Positions 43,936-53,269 are shown, counted from the stretch's first letter. The stretch: 64,000 nucleotides of DNA from CAJXSN01 sp947492235 (GCF_042492175.1 NZ_CP170453.1:2418001-2482000), one strand, 5' to 3'. Numbers and translations: made by a program. The notes: generated by a model not told the origin, from the sequence alone.

Positions 43936-44823
43936 ATGCAGGCAGTTGCCGTCAATAAGCCCCGCATCGTCAACGGATTGTCTGTCGATGTCGAGGACTG
44001 GTTCCAGGTCGGCGCGTTCGAGAATGTGATCGAACGCGGGGAGTGGGACAGCCTTGCCAGCAGGGTGGAGGACAATGTCCTGCGCATTCTGGACCTGTTC
44101 GATGCCGCCGATGTGAAAGCGACATTTTTCACGCTTGGCTGGGTGGCCAAGCGCAACGGCCCGTTGATGCGGCGCATTGTCGAGCGCGGTCATGAACTGG
44201 CCAGCCACGGCTATGACCACGCACGCGTGTTCACCTTCGACCGCAAGCAATTTGCCGGCGATCTGAAGCTGGCGCGGATGATCTTGGAAGATGCGTCGGG
44301 CCAGCGGATTACCGGCTACCGCGCGCCCAGCTTCTCCATCGATCAGCGCACGCCATGGGCATATATGGAGCTGGCCGAGCAGGGCTATGCCTATTCCTCC
44401 AGCGTCGCGCCGATTACGCATGACCATTATGGCTGGCGTGAGGCGCCCAGATTTGCGTTCCGCCCGCTGCCATGGTCGGACCTGATCGAGATTCCGGTGA
44501 CCACGGCCATTCTTGGTGGAAAGCGTGTGGCTGCTGGCGGGGGCGGGTTTTTCCGCGTGCTGCCCTATGCCTTCAGCCGATGGGCCATCCGGCAGGTCAA
44601 CCGGCGTGAAGAACGCCCGGCGATCTTTTATTTCCACCCTTGGGAGATCGATCCGAAACAACCGCGTGTTGAAAACGCGCCGGTCAAATCACGCCTGCGG
44701 CACTATACCAATCTGGACAAGATGGCCGGCAAGCTGGGCGAGCTGGTGCATGAATTCGAGTGGGGCCGCATGGACATGCTTGCACACCGTGAAGCACCGC
44801 TCGCGAAGGAGCTGGCGGCATGA
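43936..44823 (+). CDS. XrtA system polysaccharide deacetylase
   Basis: A 295-residue NodB-type deacetylase. The first metal Asp lies in GLSVDVEDWFQV, the His-His pair in ELASHGYDHARVF and the RAPSFSI and FYFHPWEIDP segments complete the active site. It would remove N-acetyl groups from sugars of the exopolysaccharide. The protein has no signal peptide, so it may act in the cytoplasm on lipid-linked intermediates. The gene overlaps femAB by 4 nt. Confidence 0.93.
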   Translation: MQAVAVNKPRIVNGLSVDVEDWFQVGAFENVIERGEWDSLASRVEDNVLRILDLFDAADVKATFFTLGWVAKRNGPLMRRIVERGHELASHGYDHARVFTFDRKQFAGDLKLARMILEDASGQRITGYRAPSFSIDQRTPWAYMELAEQGYAYSSSVAPITHDHYGWREAPRFAFRPLPWSDLIEIPVTTAILGGKRVAAGGGGFFRVLPYAFSRWAIRQVNRREERPAIFYFHPWEIDPKQPRVENAPVKSRLRHYTNLDKMAGKLGELVHEFEWGRMDMLAHREAPLAKELAA

Positions 44824-45884
44824 ATGCGCCGTTTGGTCTGTGTGAAGAAACCGTGACGCTGGCGGACCTGTCCGACCCGGGCGAGGCTGCGCGGATCGAG
44901 CAATTTGTCTTTGCGCATGGTGCGTCGCCGTTTCATCTGCCGCGCTGGCTGTGCGCCGTGGAGCGCGGGGCCGGGCAGAAAGCTTTGGGCCTGATTGCCG
45001 AACGGGGCGGGGCAGTGACCGGGTGGTTGCCGCTTACCGAAGTGCATTCTCCGCTCTTTCCCAGCGCACTCGCGTCCAGCGGATTTGCTGTGGATGGCGG
45101 TATCGTTGCAAGCGAACCCCGCACGGCCAGACGCCTCGCCCGAGCGGCTCAGGAACTGGCGGCGCGCCGGTCCTGTGCGTCCGTCGAATTGCGCGGCGGC
45201 GATGCTCCCGAAGGTTGGAGTGTCCAGACCGACAGCCATTGCGGTTTCCGCAGCGAGCTTGCGCAGGATGATGAGGCGCAATTGCTGGCCATTCCGCGCA
45301 AGGCGCGTGCCGAAGTGCGCAAGGGCCTGAAGAACGAGCTGCGGATCACGACTGGCGTCACGGAGTCCGACCGCGCCGCGCATTATGCGTGTTATTCCGA
45401 AAGCGTCCGCAATCTGGGCACGCCGGTGTTCCCACGCAGCCTGTTCGATGCAGTGCTGGATGCTTTCGAAGACGATGCCGACATTTTGACTGTGTGGGAC
45501 GGGGATCGTCCTGTGGCCAGCGTGCTGTCGCTGTATCATCGCGGGGATGTCATGCCCTATTGGGGCGGCGGCGTTTGGGATGCCCGCACCCTGCGCGCCA
45601 ACGAAGTGATGTATTACGAGCTGATGTGTCATGCTCGCCGCAAGGGCTGCATCGCCTTCGACTTCGGGCGCAGCAAAACGGGCAGCGGACCCTATGCGTT
45701 CAAGAAGAACTGGGGCTTCGAGCCTGAGCCCCTGAGTTATTCCAGCTGGTCTGCCGACGGCGTGGAGGCGCGCGACGTCGATCCCACCAGCGAAGCCTAT
45801 CAGCGCAAGATCGCGCTGTGGAAAAAGCTTCCTGTACCCATCGCCAATCTTATCGGACCGCCCATCGCTCGCGGGCTCGCCTGA
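44820..45884 (+). CDS. FemAB family protein, XrtA/PEP-CTERM system-associated
   Basis: A 354-residue protein with two GNAT-like domains, as in FemAB transferases. FHLPRWLCAVERGAGQKALGL, IPRKARAEVRKGLKNEL and the C-terminal FDFGRSKTGSGPYAFKKNWGF are characteristic of the exosortase-associated group. FemAB enzymes transfer amino acids from aminoacyl-tRNA to peptidoglycan or related acceptors; here the acceptor may be the polysaccharide or its carrier. This is the second acyl/aminoacyltransferase of the locus. It overlaps its neighbours on both sides (4 nt and 1 nt). Confidence 0.9.
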   Translation: MNAPFGLCEETVTLADLSDPGEAARIEQFVFAHGASPFHLPRWLCAVERGAGQKALGLIAERGGAVTGWLPLTEVHSPLFPSALASSGFAVDGGIVASEPRTARRLARAAQELAARRSCASVELRGGDAPEGWSVQTDSHCGFRSELAQDDEAQLLAIPRKARAEVRKGLKNELRITTGVTESDRAAHYACYSESVRNLGTPVFPRSLFDAVLDAFEDDADILTVWDGDRPVASVLSLYHRGDVMPYWGGGVWDARTLRANEVMYYELMCHARRKGCIAFDFGRSKTGSGPYAFKKNWGFEPEPLSYSSWSADGVEARDVDPTSEAYQRKIALWKKLPVPIANLIGPPIARGLA

Positions 45885-47101
45885 TGGGCGATATCCTGTT
45901 CCTCTCGCACAGGATCCCGTTTCCGCCTGATCGCGGAGACAAGATCCGCTCGCACCATCTGCTGCGCCATCTGGCGAAAGAGCACCGGGTGCATGTCGCG
46001 ACCTTTGGCGAATCTGCGGCCGATATGGCTGCCGAGAGCGAGTTGGCCGCCGTGGCGGCAAGCCATTGCCTGATCAAGCGAAGCAAGCCTTTGCCACTGG
46101 CAGGTGTCGAAGCGGTGCTTTCCGGTAAGCCTGTCAGCCTGACGGCCTTCGATCACGCGCGCTTGCATGGTTTTTTGCGTGATACGCTGGCCCGCCATGC
46201 GATCGACGCTATCTTCGTATTTTCGGGCCAGATGGGACAGTATGTTCCCGCTGACTATCGCGGGCGCGTGGTCATTGATCTGTGCGATGTCGATTCTGCA
46301 AAGTTCGAGGCCTATGGCGAGAAGGGCGGTGCACGCGCCTTTATCGACCGGCGCGAAGGCGTATTGCTGGCCCGCGAAGAAGAGCGTCTTGCCCACCGGG
46401 CCGACACCACCATCCTGATCAGCGACAACGAAGCGGCTTTGCTTGCCTCGCGGATGGAGCGTCCGGATCGTGCGCGGATCACCGCGCTGCGAAACGGGAT
46501 CGATACGGTCACTTTCGACCCGGCCAAGGTTGCTGTTCAGCCGGAGCTGGAAAAAACCGCCGGTCCCAATCTCGTCTTCACCGGGCAGATGGATTACGCG
46601 CCGAATATCGACGCTGCGCTGCGGATGATCGATGGGCTGATGCCGCGCATCCGGGAAGCGCTGCCCGATGCGGTATTTCACTGTGTCGGCCGTGCGCCGG
46701 TTGCTGCGCTCACCGCGCGCGATGGCGAGCCGGGTATCCGCATCTGGGGAGAAGTGCCCGATGTGAAGCCGTTCCTCAAATCCGCCGATATGGTCATCGC
46801 CCCGCTCACGATTGCGCGGGGTATCCAGAACAAGGTGCTGGAAGCGATGGCGATGGCGCGCCCGGTCATTCTTTCGCCTGAGGCTGCAACCGGGATCGAT
46901 GCGGTGGATGGCGAGCACTTCGTGATTGCGCCAGACGATGATACCATCGTGGAAGCGGTAATGGGCTTGCAGGCCAACTCTGCCGAGGCCGAAAGGCTGG
47001 GCGCTGAGGCCCGCAAATTTGTCATTCAGGAGCAGGGCTGGGACGCCATGCTTGCCCCCCTGTCCGACATTGTCGGTGGAGCGATGCGCGATGCCGCCTG
47101 A
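45884..47101 (+). CDS. PEP-CTERM/XrtA system glycosyltransferase
   Basis: A 405-residue GT-B type glycosyltransferase. The N-terminus DILFLSHRIPFPPDRGDKIRS is a signature of the XrtA-locus family 4-like group, and FTGQMDYAPNIDAALRM and the C-terminal GIQNKVLEAMAMARPVILSPEA segment bind the sugar nucleotide. It adds a sugar during synthesis of the exopolysaccharide; donor and acceptor are unknown. ATG 45884 overlaps the preceding stop by one base, and the 3' end overlaps xrtA by 11 nt. Confidence 0.93.
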   Translation: MGDILFLSHRIPFPPDRGDKIRSHHLLRHLAKEHRVHVATFGESAADMAAESELAAVAASHCLIKRSKPLPLAGVEAVLSGKPVSLTAFDHARLHGFLRDTLARHAIDAIFVFSGQMGQYVPADYRGRVVIDLCDVDSAKFEAYGEKGGARAFIDRREGVLLAREEERLAHRADTTILISDNEAALLASRMERPDRARITALRNGIDTVTFDPAKVAVQPELEKTAGPNLVFTGQMDYAPNIDAALRMIDGLMPRIREALPDAVFHCVGRAPVAALTARDGEPGIRIWGEVPDVKPFLKSADMVIAPLTIARGIQNKVLEAMAMARPVILSPEAATGIDAVDGEHFVIAPDDDTIVEAVMGLQANSAEAERLGAEARKFVIQEQGWDAMLAPLSDIVGGAMRDAA

Positions 47102-48653
47102 GCTAACACTCGACAATGTGCGCAGCGGCAATTGGCGCGCGCGCCTGCCTGTGGCCTGGAAGATGCCTCTCGCGCAGCTAGCCTTGGCATGGGCCGCGCT
47201 CATGCTTCTGACCGCCCGCGCATGGGTCGAAATGGCGATCCAGTGGTGGAACATCTCCACCTACAATCATATTTTGTTCGTGCCGGTCATCGTAGGGTGG
47301 CTGGTGTGGGTCCGGCGGGAAGAGCTCGCGCACCTCCAGCCGAAAGCATGGCTCCCCGGATTGGTGCTGGTCGCAGGAGCGCTGTTCGTATGGCTGCTCG
47401 GCGAATTGGCGGGCGTGAATATAGTGGCCCAGGCCGGCGCAGTCGGTGCGCTCCAGATGAGCGTGATCGCCATTCTCGGCCCCCGTGTGGCCACAGGCGT
47501 ATTTTTCCCGCTGGCCTATATGGTGTTCCTCGTCCCGTTCGGTGACGAACTGGTGCCGACCTTGCAAATGATCACCGCCGATGTGGTGATCTGGCTTACG
47601 CGTCTCAGCGGCATTCCCGCGGTGATTGACGGAGTGTTTATCGATACGCCTGCAGGCCTGTTCGAAGTGGCAGAGGCCTGTTCCGGGGTAAAATTCCTCG
47701 TCGCGATGATCGCGCTGGGCGTGCTGGTGGCGCAAACTTGCTTCACCCGCTGGTCGCGCCGGATTGCGTTTTTCGCGGCCTGCATCATCGTTCCGGTAAT
47801 CGCCAATGGCGTGCGGGCATGGGGCACGATTTACATCGCCCAGTCGCAAGGCATCGAATTCGCGGCCGGGTTCGACCACATTTTTTATGGCTGGGTGTTC
47901 TTCGCCATCGTGCTGGTTCTTATCCTGGGCGCAGGCTGGCGGTTTTTTGACCGCGATCCGGAAGAGCCGGGTCTGGACGGGAAAGCGCTGGCCCGTTCCC
48001 CGTGGTTCAATGTGTTCGAGAAGGGGCGGGGCGGCACCAAGGCGATCGCGGGCGGCTTTGCGGCGCTGGTGCTGGGTTTTGGTATCTGGAGCGCTCTGGC
48101 GTCGCAATTGGAAGCCGACCTTCCCGAGACGTTCGAAGCGCCCGCAGTGGCGGGCTGGACACAAGTCTCGCCGGACATGGCGCTTGAATGGGAACCGCGC
48201 GCCAGCGGAGCTGATCAGCGCCTGCTCGCCAGCTACATCGATGCGCAAGGCCAGCGGGTCGATGTTTTCGCCGCTGCCTATGCTGCGCAGGGCAATGGCC
48301 GTGATCCCGCCGCGCAAGGCGAGGGGGCGCTCATGCCCGAAACCGATTGGCGCTGGCTTCGCGGCGGGCCGACGCGCGCAGATGCAAAAGCCGATTATCT
48401 GTTCGCGCTCGGCAGTATCCGCCGCCTGACCGAAACCAGCTGGCGTATCGGCGATGTGACCACAGCGAGCGCCTCCCGGCTGACACTGGAAGCCATGCGC
48501 GACAAGCTATTGCTTTCGCCGAGGCCGACCCTGACGCTGATTGTTTCGGCGGAGGACCGGGACGGGATGCCCGCTCTGGATGCTATCAACGCGTTTCGCC
48601 GGTCCACAGGTCCGCAGGACGCGTGGATGGACCAGTTCCTCGCAGTGCCTTAG
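47091..48653 (+). CDS. xrtA: Exosortase A with C-terminal EpsI domain
   Basis: A 520-residue membrane protein. Residues 1-300 form a polytopic exosortase with the proposed catalytic residues Cys197 (FEVAEACSGVKFL), Arg242 (ANGVRAWGTI) and His263 (FDHIFYGW). These cysteine transpeptidase-like enzymes cut PEP-CTERM tails from exported proteins and pass them to the envelope or polysaccharide. After a transmembrane segment (about 315-335) the C-terminal part (about 335-520) is an EpsI-type domain (EAPAVAGWTQVS onward), fused as is common in XrtA. No protein in this window has a PEP-CTERM tail, so substrates are encoded elsewhere. Confidence 0.95.
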   Translation: MPPELTLDNVRSGNWRARLPVAWKMPLAQLALAWAALMLLTARAWVEMAIQWWNISTYNHILFVPVIVGWLVWVRREELAHLQPKAWLPGLVLVAGALFVWLLGELAGVNIVAQAGAVGALQMSVIAILGPRVATGVFFPLAYMVFLVPFGDELVPTLQMITADVVIWLTRLSGIPAVIDGVFIDTPAGLFEVAEACSGVKFLVAMIALGVLVAQTCFTRWSRRIAFFAACIIVPVIANGVRAWGTIYIAQSQGIEFAAGFDHIFYGWVFFAIVLVLILGAGWRFFDRDPEEPGLDGKALARSPWFNVFEKGRGGTKAIAGGFAALVLGFGIWSALASQLEADLPETFEAPAVAGWTQVSPDMALEWEPRASGADQRLLASYIDAQGQRVDVFAAAYAAQGNGRDPAAQGEGALMPETDWRWLRGGPTRADAKADYLFALGSIRRLTETSWRIGDVTTASASRLTLEAMRDKLLLSPRPTLTLIVSAEDRDGMPALDAINAFRRSTGPQDAWMDQFLAVP

Positions 48654-48664
48654 CGAGCATTCCC

Positions 48665-50563
48665 ATGTGCGGCATTGCAGGTCTCTTTCATATCGGCACG
48701 CCCAAGCCCGTCGATCCCGCCCGCGTACGGCAGATGACTGACGCGCTGGCCCATCGCGGGCCGGACGGTTCGGGAGTGTGGACCGCGCAAGGGGTAGGGC
48801 TGGGGCATCGCCGACTGTCGATCATCGATCTGGAAGGCTCTCCGCAGCCGATGCATTCGGCCGATGGCCGGGTGACCATCGTCTTCAATGGCGAGATCTA
48901 CAATTTTCAGGAACTGCGCGCCGAGCTGGCGGAGCGCGGGGCCCAATTCCAGACTCAAGGCGACACCGAAGTCATTCTGGCCGCGTGGCAGCAATGGGGC
49001 CCCGATTGCCTGCGCCGGTTCAACGGCATGTTCGCTTTCGCGCTTTACGATCACGGTGACCACACGCTGTTTCTGGCGCGCGACAGGCTGGGCGTGAAGC
49101 CGCTGTTCACCGCTGAACTGAGCGATGGGAGCCTGGCCTTTGCGAGCGAACTGAAAGGTCTGCTGGCGCATCCTTTGCTGCGACGTGATATCGATCCACT
49201 GGCGGTCGAAGATTACCTCGCATGGGGATACGTGCCCGATCACCGTTCGATCCTGCGGGGCGTGGAGAAACTGCCTGCCGGGCATTACCGCCTGCTGCGT
49301 CATGATGCAGCTGCGGCCAAGCCGGTGCAGTGGTGGGATGTCGATTTCAGCCGTCGTCACACGGGCAGCGAAGCTGATCTGTCGGCTCAGTTGCTCCATC
49401 ATTTGCGCGAAGGCGTTACCTCTCGGATGGTGTCGGATGTGCCGCTGGGCGCGTTTTTGTCGGGCGGTGTGGATTCCTCCAGCGTGGTCGCGCTAATGGC
49501 GGAAAACAGCAATTCGCCGGTGAATACATGCTCCATCGGTTTCGACGTTGCTGCGCTGGACGAGACTTTGCACGCCCGAAAAGTCGCGCAATTGTTCGCG
49601 ACCGATCACCGCGAACGCATTGTCGATCCCGATGATTTCGGCGCGCTGGATGCGCTGGCAGGGATGTTCGACGAGCCTTTTGCCGATGCGTCAGCGCTGC
49701 CGACTTGGCGGGTGTGCCAATTGGCGCGCGAGAATGTCACCGTGGCATTGTCCGGCGACGGAGCGGACGAGGCGTTTGCCGGATATCGCAGGCAGGTATT
49801 TCATGCACGCGAAGAACAAGCGCGGTCTCTGCTTCCCGCAGGTCTTCGCGGGCCGGTGTTCGGGACGCTTGGACGCGTATGGCCCAAAGCGGACTGGGCC
49901 CCGCAATTCCTGCGTGCCAAGTCGACATTTCAGGCGCTCGCCCAGAGCGGTGAGGAGGGGTATGCGCGGGGTCTGTCCGCCATGGCTCCGGAACAGCGCA
50001 CCCTGCTGTATACCGACACAATGCAGCGCTCGCTGGGGGATTACCGCGCGGAACAGCCGTTCATCGCAATGATGCAGAAGGCCCCTGCGCAAAGCGGGCT
50101 GGACCGGGCGCAATATGCCGATCTGAAATTTTGGATGCCGGGCGACATTCTGACCAAGGTCGATCGCACCAGCATGGCCACGAGTCTGGAAGCGCGCGAG
50201 CCGCTGCTCGACCATCGCCTGATCGAATTCGCCGCTGGATTGCCGCACAGCGCCCGGATCAAGGGCAGGCAGGGCAAATATCTGCTCAAACACACGATGG
50301 AGCGGTATCTTCCCAAAGACATCCTCTATCGTTCAAAAATGGGCTTTGTAACACCGCTCGCCCAATGGTTCCGGGGGCCGCTGGCGAAGGAAGCGCGGGC
50401 GATTGCCACAAGCGGTGTTTTGGCGCGAACCGGTTGGTTTGACACGGATCGTATCGCCGCATTGGCGGAGGATCACATCAGTGGACGCTCGGACAACAGC
50501 CGGGCGCTGTGGCAGCTGATGATGCTGGACCGGTCACTGGGGCTTATCCAGCCCAGCAGCTGA
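48665..50563 (+). CDS. XrtA/PEP-CTERM system amidotransferase (asparagine synthase-like)
   Basis: A 632-residue protein. The class II glutaminase domain begins at Cys2 (MCGIAGLFHI; the initiator Met must be removed) with LAHRGPDGSGVW and GHRRLSIID. The synthetase domain has the PP-loop LSGGVDSSSVVALM, then ALSGDGADEAFAGYRR. The protein probably amidates a carboxylate, such as a uronic acid of the exopolysaccharide, with ammonia from glutamine. It starts 11 nt after xrtA. ATG 48665 is fixed by the required N-terminal Cys. Confidence 0.93.
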   Translation: MCGIAGLFHIGTPKPVDPARVRQMTDALAHRGPDGSGVWTAQGVGLGHRRLSIIDLEGSPQPMHSADGRVTIVFNGEIYNFQELRAELAERGAQFQTQGDTEVILAAWQQWGPDCLRRFNGMFAFALYDHGDHTLFLARDRLGVKPLFTAELSDGSLAFASELKGLLAHPLLRRDIDPLAVEDYLAWGYVPDHRSILRGVEKLPAGHYRLLRHDAAAAKPVQWWDVDFSRRHTGSEADLSAQLLHHLREGVTSRMVSDVPLGAFLSGGVDSSSVVALMAENSNSPVNTCSIGFDVAALDETLHARKVAQLFATDHRERIVDPDDFGALDALAGMFDEPFADASALPTWRVCQLARENVTVALSGDGADEAFAGYRRQVFHAREEQARSLLPAGLRGPVFGTLGRVWPKADWAPQFLRAKSTFQALAQSGEEGYARGLSAMAPEQRTLLYTDTMQRSLGDYRAEQPFIAMMQKAPAQSGLDRAQYADLKFWMPGDILTKVDRTSMATSLEAREPLLDHRLIEFAAGLPHSARIKGRQGKYLLKHTMERYLPKDILYRSKMGFVTPLAQWFRGPLAKEARAIATSGVLARTGWFDTDRIAALAEDHISGRSDNSRALWQLMMLDRSLGLIQPSS

Positions 50564-50691
50564 CGATTCCGTTTCATGGCGGGACTGTCCACAATCATCG
50601 CCGCCCAGCGGAAATCCAGCCTTGCGTAATAAGTTGTAAATTGCCTACCACGGTGGGCAGGGACAGCTGTCAAGCTGACGGGACGCGCGCA

Positions 50692-51642
50692 ATGGATCGA
50701 TTGGATAAGGAATTCGAAGATAGCATTATTGTCGACAATGCAGACGATGACGCACACCCTTCGACAGGACCCTCAACGGTGAACGCTTCGGCACTACCCG
50801 CAGGAATGCCGCAGCAATTGCTTCAACTGAACGAATTGGAACTGGCTTACGAGCCGGAAACGCAGGCTTTGTGGACGTATATGCGTCCCAAGGGTCGGCC
50901 CAGCTTTACCCCGCCCATGCTGGGCGATTTCGAAGCGTGGCAATCCGGGGTTGCTGCCGGTTTCGGGGAGGGCAAAGCGCCGCTCCAGTTTCTGGTTTTG
51001 GGGAGCAAGGCTCCGGGCGTGTTCTGCTACGGCGGGGATCTGGCGCTGTTCCGCGAGCTAATTCTGGATGGCAATCGTGACGGTCTCGTCGAATATGGCC
51101 ATCGCTGCTGCCAGATTCTCCATCGAAATATCGAAACTCTCGGCCTGCCAATCCTGACGGTCGGTCTAGTGCAAGGCGCTGCTCTAGGGGGCGGCTTCGA
51201 GGCCCTGCTGAGTTTCGATTATGTCATCGCGGAGAAGAGCGCGACATTCGGTCTGCCCGAGATCATGTTCGGCCTGTTTCCCGGTATGGGCGCGCATGCC
51301 TTGCTCAGCCGGAAACTCGGCAGCGCGCAGGCGGATCGCCTGATTGTCTCGAGCGATACCTACTCCGCTCAGGAAATGTACGATTTGGGGCTAGTTCATC
51401 ATCTTGCAGAGGATGGCGAGGGTGAGGAGGCTTGCCGGGCTTTTCTCAAAAAGTCGGTTCGCAGGCATTCGGGGCTCGTTGCAGGGCGCCGGGCGATGAA
51501 AGTCGCCTGGGGTCTGGAGCTGGCGGAATTGTACCGGATAACCGAGCTTTGGGCCGATGCAGCACTCGAATTGCGGGAGCAGGATCTGAAACTGATGGCC
51601 CGGCTAACGCGCGCTCAGGAAAAGGTTGTGGCGCAGGTCTGA
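50692..51642 (+). CDS. rpfF: RpfF-like diffusible signal factor (DSF) synthase, crotonase fold
   Basis: A 316-residue crotonase-superfamily protein. FCYGGDLALFRELI, QGAALGGGFEALLSFD and FGLPEIMFGLFPGMGAHALLSRKLG match RpfF. The two catalytic glutamates of RpfF, separated by 20 residues, align with Glu170 (GGGFE) and Glu190 (LPE). RpfF enzymes are 3-hydroxyacyl-ACP dehydratase/thioesterases that release cis-2-unsaturated fatty acids used for cell-cell signalling. The N-terminal 40 residues are acidic and divergent. ATG 50692 is chosen; a 128-nt spacer separates it from the amidotransferase gene, so it may have its own promoter. RpfC/RpfG sensor genes are not in the window. Confidence 0.87.
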   Translation: MDRLDKEFEDSIIVDNADDDAHPSTGPSTVNASALPAGMPQQLLQLNELELAYEPETQALWTYMRPKGRPSFTPPMLGDFEAWQSGVAAGFGEGKAPLQFLVLGSKAPGVFCYGGDLALFRELILDGNRDGLVEYGHRCCQILHRNIETLGLPILTVGLVQGAALGGGFEALLSFDYVIAEKSATFGLPEIMFGLFPGMGAHALLSRKLGSAQADRLIVSSDTYSAQEMYDLGLVHHLAEDGEGEEACRAFLKKSVRRHSGLVAGRRAMKVAWGLELAELYRITELWADAALELREQDLKLMARLTRAQEKVVAQV

Positions 51643-51646
51643 CGGG

Positions 51647-52771
51647 CTATCCGGAGGTGTCGGATGCACCGTGGCCCAGCGCCATGTATTCGGTGCTGCG
51701 CATTTCCATGAGGCGGCTCGCCGTGCGCTCGAATTCGAAGCTGCCATCGCCTGCCAGATACAGATCATCCGGCTCCGCATCTGCGGTGGCGAACAGCTTG
51801 ACGCGATATTCGTACAGCGCATCGATCAAGGTCACAAAGCGCGCCGCTTCGTTGCGCATATCCGGGCCCATTTGCGGGATCCCGACGATGATGACGGTGT
51901 GGAATGCCTGTGCGATGGCGAGATAATCGGGCGCACCGCGCGCCTCGCTGCAAAGCCGTTTGAAGCTGAATACCGCGACGCCCTTCAACGCGCGGGGTAC
52001 GTGGATCGACCGTTTTTCGCCAATCGCCAGCTCCATCGAGGGCACATCGCCTGTGTCGGGATCGTAATCGGTCAGTCGGAAGAACGCCTCGCGCACTTGC
52101 GCCGTTGCGGCCTCGCCCAAGGGTGTGTGCCAGTTCTCCAGATCACCGAGCCGGTCGAGCCGGTAATCGGTAGGGCCGTTCAGGGGTAGCACATCCAGCC
52201 GGTCCTCGATCAGAGCTATGAAGGGGAGGAAATGCTCGCGGTTCAGCCCGTCCTTGTAGAGGTCCGATGGCGGGCGGTTGGAAGTGGCGACAATCGTCAC
52301 ACCTTCATCCACGATCAGTGCGCGGAACAGGCGGCTCATGATCATCGCATCGGCACTGTTGCTCACCACCATCTCGTCAAAGGCGAGACACCGCAGATTG
52401 CTGCCGATTCGGGCGGCGACTGGCGGGATGGGATCGCCGCTCTCCTTCTTTCGCTCTTCTCTTAGCAGGGCGTGAACTTCCTGCATGAAAGCGTGGAAGT
52501 GGGCGCGGCGCTTGCCCTTTATATTCAGCGCGCCGTGGAACAGGTCCATGAGCATCGATTTGCCGCGACCGACGCCGCCCCACATATAGACGCCCATGGG
52601 CGCTTCGGGTTTGCCCTTAAGGGCGCGCCAGATGATCGAACCGCGCTTCGGTGTCGCCTCCAGCGCAGTTTGCAATTCCTCCAGTCGCTCGGCGACGGCG
52701 GCCTGCTCTGCGTCAGGGCGCAGTTCGCCTGCTTCCACCAGCGCATTATAGCGCGCCAGAACGCTGCTCAT
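51647..52771 (-). CDS. zapE: Cell division protein ZapE (AFG1-like ATPase)
   Basis: A 374-residue P-loop ATPase. Walker A is MWGGVGRGKSMLMDLF, Walker B LRCLAFDEMVV, and VTIVATSNRPPSDLYKDGLNREHFLPF is the family hallmark. ZapE associates with the Z-ring; AFG1 relatives in mitochondria act in protein quality control. The gene is transcribed after sdhB and a thioesterase (4-nt ATGA overlap with the latter) and is convergent with rpfF (4-nt gap). Confidence 0.94.
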   Translation of the reverse strand: MSSVLARYNALVEAGELRPDAEQAAVAERLEELQTALEATPKRGSIIWRALKGKPEAPMGVYMWGGVGRGKSMLMDLFHGALNIKGKRRAHFHAFMQEVHALLREERKKESGDPIPPVAARIGSNLRCLAFDEMVVSNSADAMIMSRLFRALIVDEGVTIVATSNRPPSDLYKDGLNREHFLPFIALIEDRLDVLPLNGPTDYRLDRLGDLENWHTPLGEAATAQVREAFFRLTDYDPDTGDVPSMELAIGEKRSIHVPRALKGVAVFSFKRLCSEARGAPDYLAIAQAFHTVIIVGIPQMGPDMRNEAARFVTLIDALYEYRVKLFATADAEPDDLYLAGDGSFEFERTASRLMEMRSTEYMALGHGASDTSG

Positions 52772-53256
52772 TTGGCTGCTGCCGGGCTTGTTTTCGGCGC
52801 TGAAGCCTTACGAACCATTCCGCTAAAAGCAGCGACCAGATGCTCGTCATTCGAGCCCTGAACCACCTCGCCGCGCAAGAACATCAGGCGACCTGTCTCG
52901 CGCATCACCTCGACCACGGCGTCAAGCGGCTGATCGACCTTGCCCGCGCCGATGAACTGGGTGGAAAGCTCCAGCGTCACTGCCATTCCAGCATCGCTTT
53001 CGCGCAGCATGTGCATGCCGCTAAACAGTGCGATGTCGATCAGCGACAGCGTGACAGCGCCGTGGATCATGTCCTGCAGGTTGGTGTGCTTTCGCTCCGG
53101 CATCATCCTGAGCCGCGCGCGTTCGCCTTCCTGGCGCACGCGCAATTCGCCCATGACGACCGCGTTGAAGCGCGTGTCGTCCTTCAGGTCCCAGCTATAC
53201 CAGCCGGGTGCTCCATCGATTGGCTCGCAATCGAAGAAGGATGGGGGCTTTTTCAA
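52768..53256 (-). CDS. PaaI-like hotdog-fold thioesterase
   Basis: A 162-residue hotdog-fold protein. The helix motif DMIHGAVTLSLIDIALF and the strand VTLELSTQFIGAG are typical of acyl-CoA thioesterases of the PaaI group. Substrate unknown. The start appears to be TTG at 53256 (no ATG in the first 34 codons), 13 nt after the sdhB stop; the ribosome-binding site is weak. The 3' end overlaps zapE. Confidence 0.8.
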   Translation of the reverse strand: MKKPPSFFDCEPIDGAPGWYSWDLKDDTRFNAVVMGELRVRQEGERARLRMMPERKHTNLQDMIHGAVTLSLIDIALFSGMHMLRESDAGMAVTLELSTQFIGAGKVDQPLDAVVEVMRETGRLMFLRGEVVQGSNDEHLVAAFSGMVRKASAPKTSPAAAK

Positions 53257-53269
53257 GCGTCGCGCCCGA

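Noticed and set aside
42586..44661. A 691-codon minus-strand open frame across the ATPase and deacetylase genes.
   Set aside because: It runs opposite three well-supported genes and resembles no protein family.
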